This document shows positions 38,881 to 51,002 of a stretch of 64,000 nucleotides of DNA, piece by piece (the first letter of the stretch is position 1; every line of letters begins with the position of its first letter). Source of the stretch: Vanessa cardui (Eukaryota > Arthropoda > Insecta > Lepidoptera > Nymphalidae); contig NC_061134.1 of NCBI RefSeq assembly GCF_905220365.1, forward strand, positions 11,361,001 to 11,425,000, written 5' to 3'. A program made the position numbers and the translations under genes. The notes below the pieces were generated by a model. The model worked only from the letters and a program-made list of their open reading frames with translations, searched no databases and was not told where the DNA came from.

Positions 38881-39110
38881 TTGTGTTTATATTTCATCTT
38901 GTGTTCGCCGGTGAAGGAAAACATCGTGAGGAAACCTGCATGGGTCCCATTTCATAGACATTCTGCCACATGTGTATTCCATTAAACCGCATTGGAACAG
39001 TGTGGTGGAATATGTTCCAAACCTACTCTTCATCTTTGTTTTATTTCTTCTCTTCAAAGGGGAGGAGGCCTTAGCCCAGCAGTGGGAAATTTACAGACTT
39101 TTGTTGTTGT
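38881..39110 (+). repeat. Family A SINE, head missing
   Basis: It starts in the body (GTGTTTATATTTCATCTTGT). About 25 extra bases (CATCTTTGTTTTATTTCTTC) interrupt the CTTCTCCTCAAAGG region. It ends with AATTTACAGACTTTTGTTGTTG. Confidence 0.8.
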
Positions 39111-39921
39111 ACCATACTATCAGATATATAACCTGCAAAAAAACTTCTCAAATCTAAACATGAATTTAAAAGAAAGAGATGAACTGTCATTTATTTCGTT
39201 TTCAAAAATTTGTATCACATATGCTTGAAAAATGAACGATAGTTTATAGTCTGCAAATTCGAGAAACTTTTGAAATGTACAATTCTGTTGAATGCTTAAA
39301 TGTCAAGGCGTGGGCGTCACTGCACCTTTGAGTAATCCGATTAATTAGTGTGTATTATCATAAACCTGATAGTTTCGCGTACAATGAATCGAAAATGATA
39401 TTTAGTTTATGAAATATAAGCTTAAGTAACTAAATGATTAGGTGTTTTTTTAAAGAATTCTAGTATAATGTCACACACATTTGTTTCAATGGTTTGCGCA
39501 GATATCCGATCTCCCCAAATATCCAGTAATATTTGAAAATTTTACACACATTTTTTATCATTAATAGTGAAATAAAATATTACAATTTCTTGGAATTTTT
39601 GGCTCGATAAAAGTATTATAAAGAAGGCTTGTGATGGAATATCACCGCGATACCCTGTCTTACGGGTTATATTTAGATGTGGAAAAATTCACACGAATCA
39701 TAACGGTTTCTTTACGATCTTTTCCGACAAGAGATGGCTTTCTATGAACACCTTTTTTGGACCTTATAAAGCGCATGAGCTGTTCAGACATCAAGGCCTT
39801 AAAATCTTTAGTGATGCCTGGGTTTGAATCTACATGATTCCGTTGAGAACCATGTAAATCATCAAATGGCCAATTTCGGCTCAGACATAAATTTACGTTA
39901 AACAATCGCTTGCAGATTAAC
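39111..39921. other. AT-rich non-coding stretch
   Basis: No supported gene; the minus-strand frame at 39660-39923 has no recognisable domain. Confidence 0.45.
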
Positions 39922-39961
39922 AAAATGAGTTAGACATTGCGCCACATACGCTCGGATACTG
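39922..39961 (+). repeat. 40-bp direct repeat, left copy
   Basis: This starts AAAATGAGTTAGACATTGCG and is identical over 40 bp to 41472-41511. It marks the left edge of a 1.5-kb repeat block. Confidence 0.9.
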
Positions 39962-40345
39962 TCGGTGTCAGCCACGGTGCCCTTGCCCCAACAATCAAAA
40001 GAAAGAAGCGATACGAGCCCCTTGATTGATCCAGTATATTATTGTGTAAAAGGTAATTTGTAAAAAAACATATTTGTTAAAGTATTCTCGTATTGTTTTT
40101 TGATAGATATACTGTAGGGTTTTATTGGCTGACACCGACTCCAAATATAACAATAATTATAACTACATGATATAATCGTTAATCGACTTTTAAGTAGTCT
40201 AATATTTTTCATTTCATTTAACTTAGGAAGACTCTAAAAAATATGTTGAATACGCAATTATTTTTATTACTTTTTCGTGCACATTAATTTGTTTTAAAAT
40301 AGTGTTTTGTTTGAAGTCGGTTTTTCTTTTTGTAAAAATTTTATT
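39962..40345. repeat. Family F repeat, rearranged copy
   Basis: TCGGTGTCAGCCACGG at 39962 and GGCTGACACCGACTCC at 40128 are inverted relative to each other. The left part matches 22105-22170; the right part, reversed, matches 21912-22110 and ends with GAAGTCGGTTTTTCTTTTTG. Confidence 0.6.
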
Positions 40346-40695
40346 TATTTTTTGATTTTAAGTGAAGCTGATGTTGACTAACTATTTTTTTTAATACGGA
40401 TAGATTAAGCGTTCCGTTTATATGAGTCAGAAACTACTTCGAGGACAATTTCAAAGGAAACTTGCGAATAAAGCAAAAATAGACTTTCGAAAATGCGGAT
40501 TTAATACGTCACGCGGCGTAAACTACAAGGATCCCTCGAAAGAGCTGTAATCGAACTCAGCAAAAAAACTTTGAAAAAGACCAACTATATTTCGTACATC
40601 ATATGACATCACATCACATACACAAAATTTGATTAAAGATAGTAAGAAATTCTGCCCCATATCGCACCCTAACTGCGAGCCGTATAGGAGTTCCA

Positions 40696-40947
40696 TCACT
40701 ACATAGTATAAAACAAAGTCGCTTTCTCTGTCCCTATATCTTTCAATCTACGCAACGGATTTTGATGCGGTTTTTTTTAAAAGATAGTGTGATTCAAGGG
40801 GAAGGTTTGTGTATATAATACATGAACAATATAGTAAAGAAACACTGATAATTTTAGAAGTTTGCGATGTGATGTCGTATATAAACAAATTCTGTAGTAT
40901 ATTTAGTATCAGTATTGCACCCGTGCGAAGCCGGGGTGGGTAGCTAG
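40696..40947 (+). mobile_element. Helitron-like element, type C, reference copy
   Basis: The best preserved copy, 252 bp. It starts TCACTACATAGTATAAAAC and ends with a CCCG-loop-CGGG hairpin in GCACCCGTGCGAAGCCGGGG, then GTGGGTAGCTAG. The flanks are A and T. It has no coding capacity, so it is non-autonomous. Confidence 0.8.
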
Positions 40948-41089
40948 TTGATTATAATATTCGACTATGATAATTACATAAACATAACCACATTACGGAA
41001 GGTGACTCAAATATCCAAATAACCTATAAATAAAAGATTCGACCGAGTATCGCTAACGTGCTCCTCAGAATTGTTCCGTTCCCTTCCGT

Positions 41090-41387
41090 TCCGTTACTTT
41101 GTCATGGATCCTGTGCTCAGAACCTTACCAAACTTTCACCAAATTACCCTTGAAGTATATATTTTATAATAAAAAAAGAATTATCAAAATTGGTTAACGT
41201 GATTTTCAGTTATTCACCTATTTGTCGCGCATATACATAATGCAAATTTAAGACTTATGTCGTTTTCACATGGATTCCATCATCGGAAAAAAAAATAAAA
41301 AAAATGGGACCCCACGGGAAGCACTACCTTTCAAACAAAAAAAAAATTATCAAAATCGGTCCACCCAGTAAAAAGTTATGAGGTAAC

Positions 41388-41434
<47 letters not shown>

Positions 41435-41471
41435 GACGAATTGATAACCTCCTCCTTTTGGAAGTCGGTTG
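41090..41471. repeat. Unclassified repeat with 37-bp poly(A)
   Basis: It carries GGGACCCCACGGGAAGCACT, ATTATCAAAATCGGTCCACC, GTAAAAAGTTATGAGGTAAC and AACCTCCTCCTTTTGGAAGT, a widespread lepidopteran repeat end. A run of 37 A lies at 41394-41430, inside rather than at the end of the element. Confidence 0.65.
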
Positions 41472-41511
41472 AAAATGAGTTAGACATTGCGCCACATACG
41501 CTCGGATACTG
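41472..41511 (+). repeat. 40-bp direct repeat, right copy
   Basis: Identical to 39922-39961; see that entry. Different sequence follows each copy. Confidence 0.9.
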
Positions 41512-41681
41512 GTTAACTTGCGCTGTGGCGTATCAGCGTGTCGGCCAGTGCACGTGTAACAAATATCAAACACAACTATCTAAACAATCTCGCATACATC
41601 GTAACTTTACACGATTTAATATAAAAGTTCACAGTAATTTACATAAAAAAAATTATGTACTATTTGAATATCGTAGAAAAT

Positions 41682-41784
41682 ACTTGGTGGTAGTGGCTTT
41701 GTGCAAGCCTGTCGGTGTAGGTACCACCCTATATTTATATATTCTACCTACAACAATACTTCTAATTGTTGTTCCCATTTGAAG
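41682..41784 (+). repeat. Family B fragment
   Basis: Only the 5' third (ACTTGGTGGTAGTGGCTTTG, GTAGGTACCACC, TATTCTACC) is present. It faces the next, inverted copy. Confidence 0.75.
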
Positions 41785-42080
41785 AATTTTTTTATGATAT
41801 GGTTTGGCGAACGAGCATATGGGCCACCTGATGGTATGTGGTCGCCATTACCCGTAGACAATGACGCTGTAAGAAATATTAACTATTCCTTACATTGTCA
41901 ATGTGCCACCTTTGGAACTAAGATGTTATGTCCCTTCTAGTTACTTGTAGTTACACTGGCTCACTCACCCTTCAAACCGGAACACAACAATACTGAGTAC
42001 TATTATTTGACGTTAGAATAACTGATGAGTAGTATGAGTGGTACCTATCCAGAAGGGCTTGCACAAAGCCCTACCACCAA
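41785..42080 (-). repeat. Family B interspersed repeat, full length
   Basis: It runs from TTTTTTTATGATATGGTTTG to CCCTACCACCAAG. Together with the fragment just before it, it forms an inverted pair. Frames at 41441 and 41701 run into these repeats and are not genes. Confidence 0.85.
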
Positions 42081-43469
42081 GAAATGTGAGCTGATATAAA
42101 CACACTAACTTATCTTAGTCCAAAGTTGGTGATATCCTACATAGATGGTCAGTGGTGATCATCTAACGAAAAATACAAAAATTTACGATAAAATGTGAAA
42201 GTTTTTCATCGTCTTTTTATAAAACTTCAACTAATACTAACATTGTTATACTGTCTTTTGTGGAAACTCATATCAGTAAGTGGACACTTTCACGATGTAA
42301 CAAAACCATTGGCGCACGTCTTCAATATCTATCTACAAAGTCTTTCTTTTAGGGCGACCCTTAGGGTATAGAATAAATAATATGCAGTGCGAATACTCGC
42401 AACTTGTGTATTCGCTATGCATTTTGTTATTTATCAACAAGACCAACTCTCTAGTTAGGACATCGTCGGACCTACTCGGAATATTCTATATTGCTGTATT
42501 CGGGTCTGAAGGATTTGTAAGCTAGTGTAATTTACAGGCATAAGCGGACATTACCTGGGAACCCGTGATTACCTGAGTTTTTTTTTTTTTACATGTGTAT
42601 TGACTGTGTACAAATAGCTTATAGAAGATACAGTTCCATTGCCTATGATCATAGGTAATATATAACCCAAAGTGCATCTCTGCCTTCAAATAAAAAAAAA
42701 ACTTTAGTGAAAATATAAATAGAAAATAGTTTGTATACAATTTAAAGTCATTTAACTCGTCTAACATTTTAATATGAAACTTTTAATTGTATACATCACG
42801 ATAAGCCCGTACACATGGAATGAAAATCATACGTGTACAATGGCTTGCAATGCTCGCTCGTAGTAAAAACACAAAGCGATAAACTCCACGTGTGTTGATC
42901 CTTCTTACTAGCTCATTTGATTGCGGAAATAATTATAGCTCTTGGATTATTGCGAATTGGTTTCAATGTCAATAAACTTATCTGTTAACGCAATCGAAAC
43001 TAATCTCTAAATCAAAGGACTTGAAGCTTAATATGGTGCGTGCCTATTGCAAGCTGTTGCACTTCATCAGGTTATGTAAATGTACGCAGCTGCATGGCGG
43101 CGTGTTTAACGTTTTATGTCTATTTCAAAGAATTCTAGTTCGCAAACTATACCTCATATGGAATAAAATTGCGCGCATTATTATAATTGATGACTTTTAT
43201 TTGATTGCATAAGAGCCTGTTGTCTTTATCAGTCGTGTCTTGTTTGTCTGACGCAATTGCCGTGAACCGAAAATGATCCCAGTATAATCGACCTATATAT
43301 TCGAATATAAAATTCAGCTTATCGCCTTATCTGTGCATTTGATAAGCCAATGTTTACCAAACACGAAGCAAGCCCGAAATAATATTTGTTCGGCTATATT
43401 TGATCTAGTTTTGTTGTATTTCACATGGAAATTGTTCATGGGTACTTCACCTTACTTTTTATATAGTTA
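42081..43469. other. AT-rich non-coding stretch
   Basis: No gene recognised; short frames at 42522 and 43021 have no motifs. Confidence 0.5.
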
Positions 43470-43735
43470 CTAGTGATCCCCCAGGGCATCGCACGGGTAC
43501 AATACTGATATTAAATATTCTATAGAATTTATTAATTTACGACATCACCTTAGAATCATCTAACATTATCAGTGTTTCTTTATTATATTGTCCATGTATT
43601 ATATACACAAACCTTCCACTCGAATCACTCTATCTATTAAAAAAAACCGCATCAAAATCCGTTGCGTAATTTGAATTTTCTAAGCATTCATAGGTACAGA
43701 CAGCAGAATCGACTTTGTTTTATACTATGTAATGA
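43470..43735 (-). mobile_element. Helitron-like element, type C, intact ends
   Basis: Read on the minus strand it starts TCATTACATAGTATAAAACA and ends GTGCGATGCCCTGGGGGATC then ACTAG before T. The 3' hairpin carries substitutions. Confidence 0.78.
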
Positions 43736-44510
43736 TTAATTTAATATTAAAGACAATTAAGACAATAAAATAAATTAAATTAAATGAACAGAAGAGAATC
43801 TATCTAACTACTCTGTCCTAAAAGACACAAACAATAACCTTGTGTCTCATGGGTCAGGAAAATGGTGACACATATGTGTCTGACGGGACAGGAAAATGGT
43901 TTAACCCGAAGAGCACCACTGAAAAGTTTGTGCGGGTTTAGTTTATATTTTTAACAGTATTCGTAAATAAAACTTAGAACTGCTAAGAACTAAACCTTAT
44001 CTTCTAAGAGGATGTGATTGTATTTTAATTCATTTGGCATTGATTACAAGTGCTGTTTTGATTAATCATTGCAGCGAAGTATCATTAAAAATATATAACT
44101 TATATTCAGTTGTCATTATTTTTTTAGCTGATTATTGAAGTAATTAGTGACAGAAATAGAGTACTTGTACAACATGAATGATATTTCTATATTTGCTTCG
44201 GTATTTATAATAAAGTTCAATAATACAGTAATGCACAACAAGCTATTGATCATGAATTTGAATAATGCGATGTTGTTGCAGATGATCTCGTGTCTAATTA
44301 TAGATCGACTGCAATATATTAGTTATTGGCGAGACTTCTCACGATGTAAGGGGATCTCATTTTAGTTTATTACCTGCTATCGTCATCATTAGTTGCTCCT
44401 CGTGACTCCGTCCGCGTCAAAGTCTTTATCGAAGTCCCTTCCCTTTATGTCAAATTTCATAACACCGGTAATTATTTATTTCAGTATTTTTGACGTTTTT
44501 TATGTGTATG
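43736..44510. other. Non-coding stretch with a short direct repeat
   Basis: Two imperfect copies of a 26-bp word containing CAGGAAAATGGT lie at about 43841-43901. No gene is supported. Confidence 0.45.
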
Positions 44511-44812
44511 AGTCGAGATGGCCCAGTGGTTAGAATGCGTGCATTTTAACCGATGATTGCGGTTTCAAAGCCTGGCAAGCACCGCTGATTCATGTGCTTA
44601 ATTTGTCTTTATAATTCATCTCGTGCTCAGCGATGAAGGAAAACATCGTGAGGAAACCTGTGACAAATTTCACAGAAATTCTGCCACATGTGTATTCCAC
44701 CAAACGCATTGGAACGGCGTAGTGGAATATGTTCCAAACCTTCTCCTCAAAGGAAGAGGAGGCCGTTAGCCCAACAGTGGGAATTTACAGGCTGTTGTTG
44801 TTGTTGTTGTTG
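44511..44812 (+). repeat. Family A SINE, full length
   Basis: It has A box TGGCCCAGTGG, a damaged B box (GGTTTCAAAGCC), body and (GTT)n tail. Confidence 0.88.
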
Positions 44813-46359
44813 ACGATTTGAGGTAAAAAATAGTCAAACAGTTAATCTCCTTTGTATTGTTATCCATTTGATGACTTAAAACGATTAATTAGCATCTAGA
44901 TCGTCATTTCTACAACCACTTGTGACATTAAACGGTCTAGTTAAACCAGCCAAATGTCCAGATGTAAATCTAGATCATAGCATTAGAGGAGCAGCTGTTA
45001 GTACTTGAATAGAGTACTATCATCATTAAAGATCAGATGATTAAACATATTTAAAAATAGAACCTCAAATAAACATTACACAGCGACTGTATTGATTCAT
45101 AATACTTTGTCTTCTTCTTTTCGAATGACAAAAGACTGTTGAAAGAAAGAGATGTATGGATGTAAAGCTTTATGTGTACTATGTTGATTATATTTCATGA
45201 ATTAAAGTAACGTAGATTTCATTGTAAATAAGTAAATGCCATCGGAAAGGATATTGTTATGAATTTACAATGTACCACTAAATGTTTTAGTTTTTTTTTC
45301 TTTTTTTTACATAAAACATTGCAGTGTCATAATTTCTCATGATAAAAACACCTCTGTCACGAATATATATATTTTTTTACGATATATTTCCGTAAACAAT
45401 AATATTATCTTTTGATGATAAAATAAACCATAGTTGACTTTTGAATTGTTATAAAATACCCTAATTAGTCTTTGTCTTGTGTGTTGAATATTTTAAAACA
45501 TAAAAACAAAGGACTTTTGTAAAAGTATTTTTATAGGACACCTTTTAGAGGACATCACTTGACACTAAAAAACCTCCAACAATAAAGCTTGTTCTCCGGA
45601 GAACTAAGGATTACTCACGAACCTTTTTCGAAGTGTTTTGACAACCAGGATCATTTTACAATATGTTTATCATAACCATTAACCCATATATGTATATCCA
45701 TAACTTAATCGGCAATGCTTGATTATATTTCATACATTATCTTTATTAAACATCTTAAACAATATATGTTATTAGTAATTTAATATTTTGTTTCAATAAA
45801 AACTGATTTTATTCTAGCACCCGTGCGAAGCCGGGCGGGTCGCTAGTTTAATATTAATTTGCGATCGATTTCCCAAATTTCTAAGATTATCGGTATTGTA
45901 CAAAGCTTATGTATATCTCAAATGTTCACTGAATTTAAACAAAAACTAGCCCACGTTTCTCGTATTACAACACTCTCCACTATTGCACTGCAACACAAGT
46001 TAATTTAAATATAAGCCTACATACAACCTATATAGTGAAACATATTTACCTCAGAGTCTTTAATATCAACTTCAAATAATTCGATTATTTTTCGGATATA
46101 TTGCTCAAAGTATTTAAATCAAAACAATAATCAGACCTAAATAAAAGTATTAATTGAAATACGTCGTTCCAAATACGCAAATTAGAATATTATCAAACAT
46201 ACACTTGGGTATTATTGTAATAAAGATTAACGACACCGCTTCATTGTTACCGCTTTAATTAAACCGATTTAGCAACAAAGATTAGAATATGTGTCACCGA
46301 GGTGAATGAACCAGGAAATGTTAAAATAAATAAAGCATATAGAGATTCTGAAGCACTGT
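44813..46359. other. Non-coding stretch with a Helitron-like terminus
   Basis: Only a 33-bp type C end is recognised, at 45814-45846 (GCACCCGTGCGAAGCCGGGC then GGGTCGCTAG). No gene recognised. Confidence 0.5.
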
Positions 46360-46845
46360 TTGCTCAATCTAAGCACGATTCTCAATATGATGATATTTGT
46401 TTGCTTATTTATATTTTGGGCTAAAATTCGTCAAAAACTGTTCAAAGCGAGGGCTGATATAATTGATTGTTTTATAAACGTATTGAAATTCGAATATCGA
46501 ATAATCGAACTTATGATGAAGAAAATCATTAATTATAATCATCTCTGGAATTCAATCAACCCTTTTGTTTCTCGTAAAAAACAATTCTTCAGAGCTATGC
46601 TCAATAATGATAAAATACGATTGAATCGTTCTGCGGTTTCTTCTTTGAAAGCTTTGTACTTTGTCTTTGTTATTCTGAAGAAAGCAGCACCTGCAACTTT
46701 AATGGTTTCCTTAGTTAGCATCGTTAAATTAAATGGATACCCGTTGCTTCGGTCCTCGTCTGTTTCTTGTGTTGACAACTTTCTATTAAAACCGTCTCGA
46801 AGCTGTGATCTTATAAAGTGTCACTTTGTACTATACATTGCGTGA
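46360..46845. other. 161-codon open frame, overlapped by an open minus-strand frame
   Basis: The longest open frame in the window (plus strand, 46360-46845) starts M-L-N-L-S-T-I-L-N-M and has a hydrophobic start. The minus strand is also open for 79 codons (46539-46778), and its translation (G-Y-P-F-N-L-T-M-L-T-K-E-T-I, A-E-R-F-N-R-I-L) is more protein-like. No family was recognised on either strand. It may be an old exon, a transposon remnant or chance. Confidence 0.2.
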
Positions 46846-47784
46846 CATAATTAATCGTAGAGCAAAATCCTTCGACAGAACAGCAAACCAATACGAAAAC
46901 TCACCCTTCGGACTACATATTTAGTAACACTCGTGGAAGTGAATCGAAGGCTTAAATCAAGGCAAGGAATAGACATTCTTGCGTGCTTACATTGTGTAAA
47001 AATTAAGATTATAAAGAAAAGCATCGAGAGAAAAGCTTTGATAATTGAGAGAAGAGTTTTGGATGAAATTTTTTTAAAGGACTAACGTGATGGGATGGGT
47101 ACTCTTCTTCATAACTTTTCCTTTTATACTTTTTAATTCGCTGTTCAAACTAAAAAAGGGTATTGATGGTTAGCGGTAAAATTATTCATCACTAAGCTGT
47201 ATTTACCGAACAGACTTAAACAAAGGTTTACCGCAAAATGATTACTTGACTAATTTACAACGAACGTACATTTTTTTATGAATCATAGGAACTATGGATA
47301 GAGGAACCTTTCAAAGGAGAGAATCTGGCTTTTTGCCAACATTTAAGTAACTATGTAAATACATATTTAAAGATGTATTATTTCCATCATAATATTACTT
47401 AAATACCGTATAAAACTCATTTTTATCGGTGTTCAATAAATTATGAGATCGTGACTGACTGTACGTAAACTGTGTTATGAAAATGACTAATCCGACATAA
47501 TGGTCCGCCATCTGCCCGCAAATGCCTTTTAACATTCTATGCCACTAAAACTGGCTTCGCTTTTCACGTTAAGATCGTGTTCGTAATAACTATATAACTG
47601 CTTTATTATTTTATTACCTGTTATATTTTTAAAAACTATTGATTTTCAATTTAAATTAGTTTCACGATCATCCGAAGAAATGTACTCCTTTTCATTTCAG
47701 ATTTTTTAATAAGGATTTATTACTTATTGCAAATTATTGCCGTAGTGATAGGAACGGGCTTCTCCTTTTTATTATTTTTAATAT
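46846..47784. other. AT-rich non-coding stretch
   Basis: I see no gene or recognised repeat. Confidence 0.5.
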
Positions 47785-48058
47785 TCAACATTGATTTAGA
47801 GCTCCAATATTTCAGAGTGAGCTACGCTTTCATTATCAACATTATTATTTTCAGCAATATTTTAAATACAGTGGATATAACTTGCATATTTCCACTACTT
47901 AGCGAACGCTTTTTAAAAATTACTGTTATTTGGTATTGTGTTTTACGCGTTTTAGATTTTCCCATAAAGTAAAAAAGATTCAGCTGTGCTTGTGCGGATT
48001 TGATCTTTGTTATCATCGGTTACGATCAACGCGTTCTATCCTTAAGGCCATCTCAGAA
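47785..48058 (-). repeat. Composite repeat unit plus SINE head relic, copy 3
   Basis: CTCCAATATTTCAGAGTGAG and CTACGCTTTCATTATCAACA (47800-47840) match the unit at 51021. About 140 bp downstream a minus-strand family A head remains (ATCGGTTACGATCAACGCGT, AAGGCCATCTCAG). The frame at 47727-47972 lies over this repeat. Confidence 0.55.
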
Positions 48059-48280
48059 AAAAAGTATAGGTACACATGTGATGTTTTTATGTTTTGAATC
48101 TCTACTTAGATCTACAAATAAGTTACCATTATGTGACTTGAAAAATACCGACTTATTTATATTCTCAACGCAGTATCGATAACATCAGACAGTTGATGTG
48201 ACTCATATTGCGTGCCTAGTCCCCCAAAAAATAAAACACCATAATAGTTTTCTGCTTTAACTGTTATAATATTTTTATTT

Positions 48281-48551
48281 TCTTGGTGGTAGGGCTTTAT
48301 GCAAGCCCGTCTGGGTAGGTATTACCCACTCATCAGTTATTCTTCCGCCAAATAACAGTAATCAGTATTGTTGTGTTCCGGTTTAAAGGGTGAGTGAGCC
48401 AGTGTAACTACAGGCACGAGGGACATAACATCTTAGTTCCCAATGTTGGTGGCACATTGACGATGTAAGGAATACTTAATATTTCTTACAGCGTCATTGT
48501 CTAAGGGTGATGTTGGCAACTTACCATATTCTCGTCAGCCAACCTATACCA
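48281..48551 (+). repeat. Family B interspersed repeat
   Basis: Nearly complete, from TCTTGGTGGTAGGGCTTTAT to AACCTATACCATAAATATA, with a small deletion before TATTCTCGTCAGCC. Confidence 0.85.
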
Positions 48552-49194
48552 TAAATATATATATATTGAATTAGACTTTGTAGTTAACGACTTACACCAA
48601 TAACTTTAAAAATTTAACGAATAAAGAACGCTACATCGATGAATGTGGAACGGTGATTATTGATTTAATCAGTTTCTTGGTACAGTCAATATATCTTCAT
48701 AGAGTAATGGGCTGTCTTCAATATTAAATAAGTGTTTTTAATAAATTTCGTATTCAACCCGATACACTGAGACCACCCGCTAAGTAATCTAAATTAAGTA
48801 CACGTACAAAATATATCTTTCAATCTAACAAATGTATCCTGCAGACGTTATCTGAAATACCATCAGCTGAATGAGAAATCTTTAAATGTCCAACGGTGCA
48901 ACAATTCACTCGTAAGCGATGCTTGAAAAACATATCTAATCTTAAGAACATATTTGGAATTTAGATTTCTGTTTAGTACCCCTGTGTTGATAGAATATCT
49001 GCCTAGCCAACTTTGTATGAAATATTATATTGCACAGCGTTTGCAGCATTTTATTAGCTTCCCGGTTTACGAAATGAAGTGAAAAAGACATAAATTAAAT
49101 AAATAAGTGACAATGTTTTCTGAGCCCAGGAAGGATTTTACATCCAACTTTATAACTTCGGGGTGTATTCCACAATTTTAGTTAGAGCTGAGAT
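48552..49194. other. AT-rich non-coding stretch
   Basis: No gene or recognised repeat. Confidence 0.5.
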
Positions 49195-49482
49195 GGATCA
49201 GTGGTTAGAACGCGTGCATCTTAACCGATGATTGTGGGTTCAAATCCAAGCTAACTACCACTGAATATATTTATGGTCTTACTTTTGTTGATTATTCATT
49301 ACGTGCCTGGCGGTCAAGGAAAATATCGTGTGGAATGCATGTGTCTAATTTCATGCAAATTCTGCCACATGTGTATTCCACCAACCCGCATTGAAACAGT
49401 GTGGTAGAATATCTTCCAAAACCTTCTCCTCAAAGAGAGATAAGGCCTTAGCCCAGCTGTGGGAAATTGACAGGCTGTTGTT
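49195..49482 (+). repeat. Family A SINE, near full length
   Basis: Head GAGCTGAGATGGATCAGTGG, B box GGTTCAAATCC, body and CAGGCTGTTGTTG tail are all present; about 10 bp are missing in the GAGGAAACCTG region. Confidence 0.86.
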
Positions 49483-50583
49483 GATGAGTTTACTTAGTGT
49501 CAGTGTCCAGATTATATATGTACCCAAAATAAATCCTTTAATAAAGACTATTATACTCATGGGAATCTAAAATCGCAGTAAAAAGGTTATACAATTATAT
49601 TATCAGCTTGCCTAAAAACAATGCCTTTACAAGAGTTACTTCGATGCTGACCTTGTGCTAGATTTAACTTAACTGGATTTATTCCAGATCTAGACTAGGT
49701 TTAAAGGTCGAATGAAACTCAGGCCATTAGGTAAATGAGTTCGGGCTAATGTCGCATCGCATGCTTTAAAATTTTTAAATGACCAAAATGTTTCTTTATA
49801 CGAATGTGATTGCTTAGAAATGAAATTTTGATCTTGTTTTGTTTATATCAGATATTCTACATGATATCAATAGTTTGTGGTTTATCTGACTGTCCCCCTT
49901 ATCAAGTGGGATATCCTTATCTGTTCTGTATACAAAAATCTATTTTTAACGAAATAATTTTCAGCTATAATATACGTAAATATTATCTCATTAAATACCC
50001 TGTATTCTTCCCAAATTTTGAACAGGAAGAATTGTACAAAACAAACATTCGAGAGCGTTAATCTAATTGATTTCATTGATCAATGCTTACTGCTTGTATA
50101 AAAGAAGGTGACATTTGCCTCAAATTCGTCCTTGAACTTTCACTTACATTGCGACCAAATTAAGTTAACTCGAAAAAAAGCCTAATTTAATCGATACACT
50201 AGCTTTGAAACAAATTTTAATGCGCTACAGAATAAAATAGCACTTGGAATATCTGTATATATAACAGAACAGGGAAAGACAAAACGGTTCCGTGCGTATT
50301 TTTACTCTGTTTGGCCAACATTTGTTTTATTTGATAAATATTTATAGTCTTTAGTGTTGTCAATAAATTAATAATATATGGAAAGGAAAACCTCAAACCT
50401 TCAATATTTATTATATACATTTATGATGTTCTCTGTCTTAAAACATTTTATTGGAAAAGTCTACATCACATACCCGTACTCTGTATGCATGCAGAGAATG
50501 ACATCCATGTCATTCTCGTTCGTCGTCTTGTGCATAATATCAATAAATTTTCATGACGCAGCCAATATATACTACGTATACAA

Positions 50584-50876
50584 CTAGCGACCCGCCCCGA
50601 CTTCGCACGGGTCAAAATATTGATAGTAAATAGGCTAGAATATTGTACAAAGTTTTGTTTATTTAAGACATCACATTAGAAACTTTTTAATTAAATCCGT
50701 GTTTTTTTAACTACATTGTCCATGTATTTATTATGATTATATACAAAAACCTTTCCTCATATAGATCTATCTAATAAAAAACCCGCATCCAAATCCGTTG
50801 CGTAATTTTAAAGATCTAAGCATACATAGGGACAAACAAGCGGTAAGCGACCTGAACTCATTCTGTATTATCGGAT
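50584..50876 (-). mobile_element. Helitron-like element, type C
   Basis: The 3' terminus (CTAGCGACCCGCCCCGACTT as read on the plus strand) and the core ATCCGTTGCGTAATTTTAAA are clear; the 5' end is worn. Confidence 0.75.
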
Positions 50877-51002
50877 TTGACGTCTTATCTAATTAAATTC
50901 GTACGAGGGACACTAGAGGAAGATACTGTACTTGTATTTGTACACACACATTTATATATATATATTTGTTACCTCTTATAGTTCTACTTTTGGTGGGTGG
51001 AC

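Noticed and set aside
41394..41430. 37-bp poly(A) as a possible processed pseudogene tail
   Set aside because: The sequence on both sides belongs to one known type of interspersed repeat, so the A-run is internal to a repeat and not a retrocopy end.
47727..47972. Hydrophobic 81-codon frame resembling a membrane protein
   Set aside because: It overlaps the dispersed repeat unit shared with 4990 and 51003; the hydrophobicity reflects T-rich DNA.
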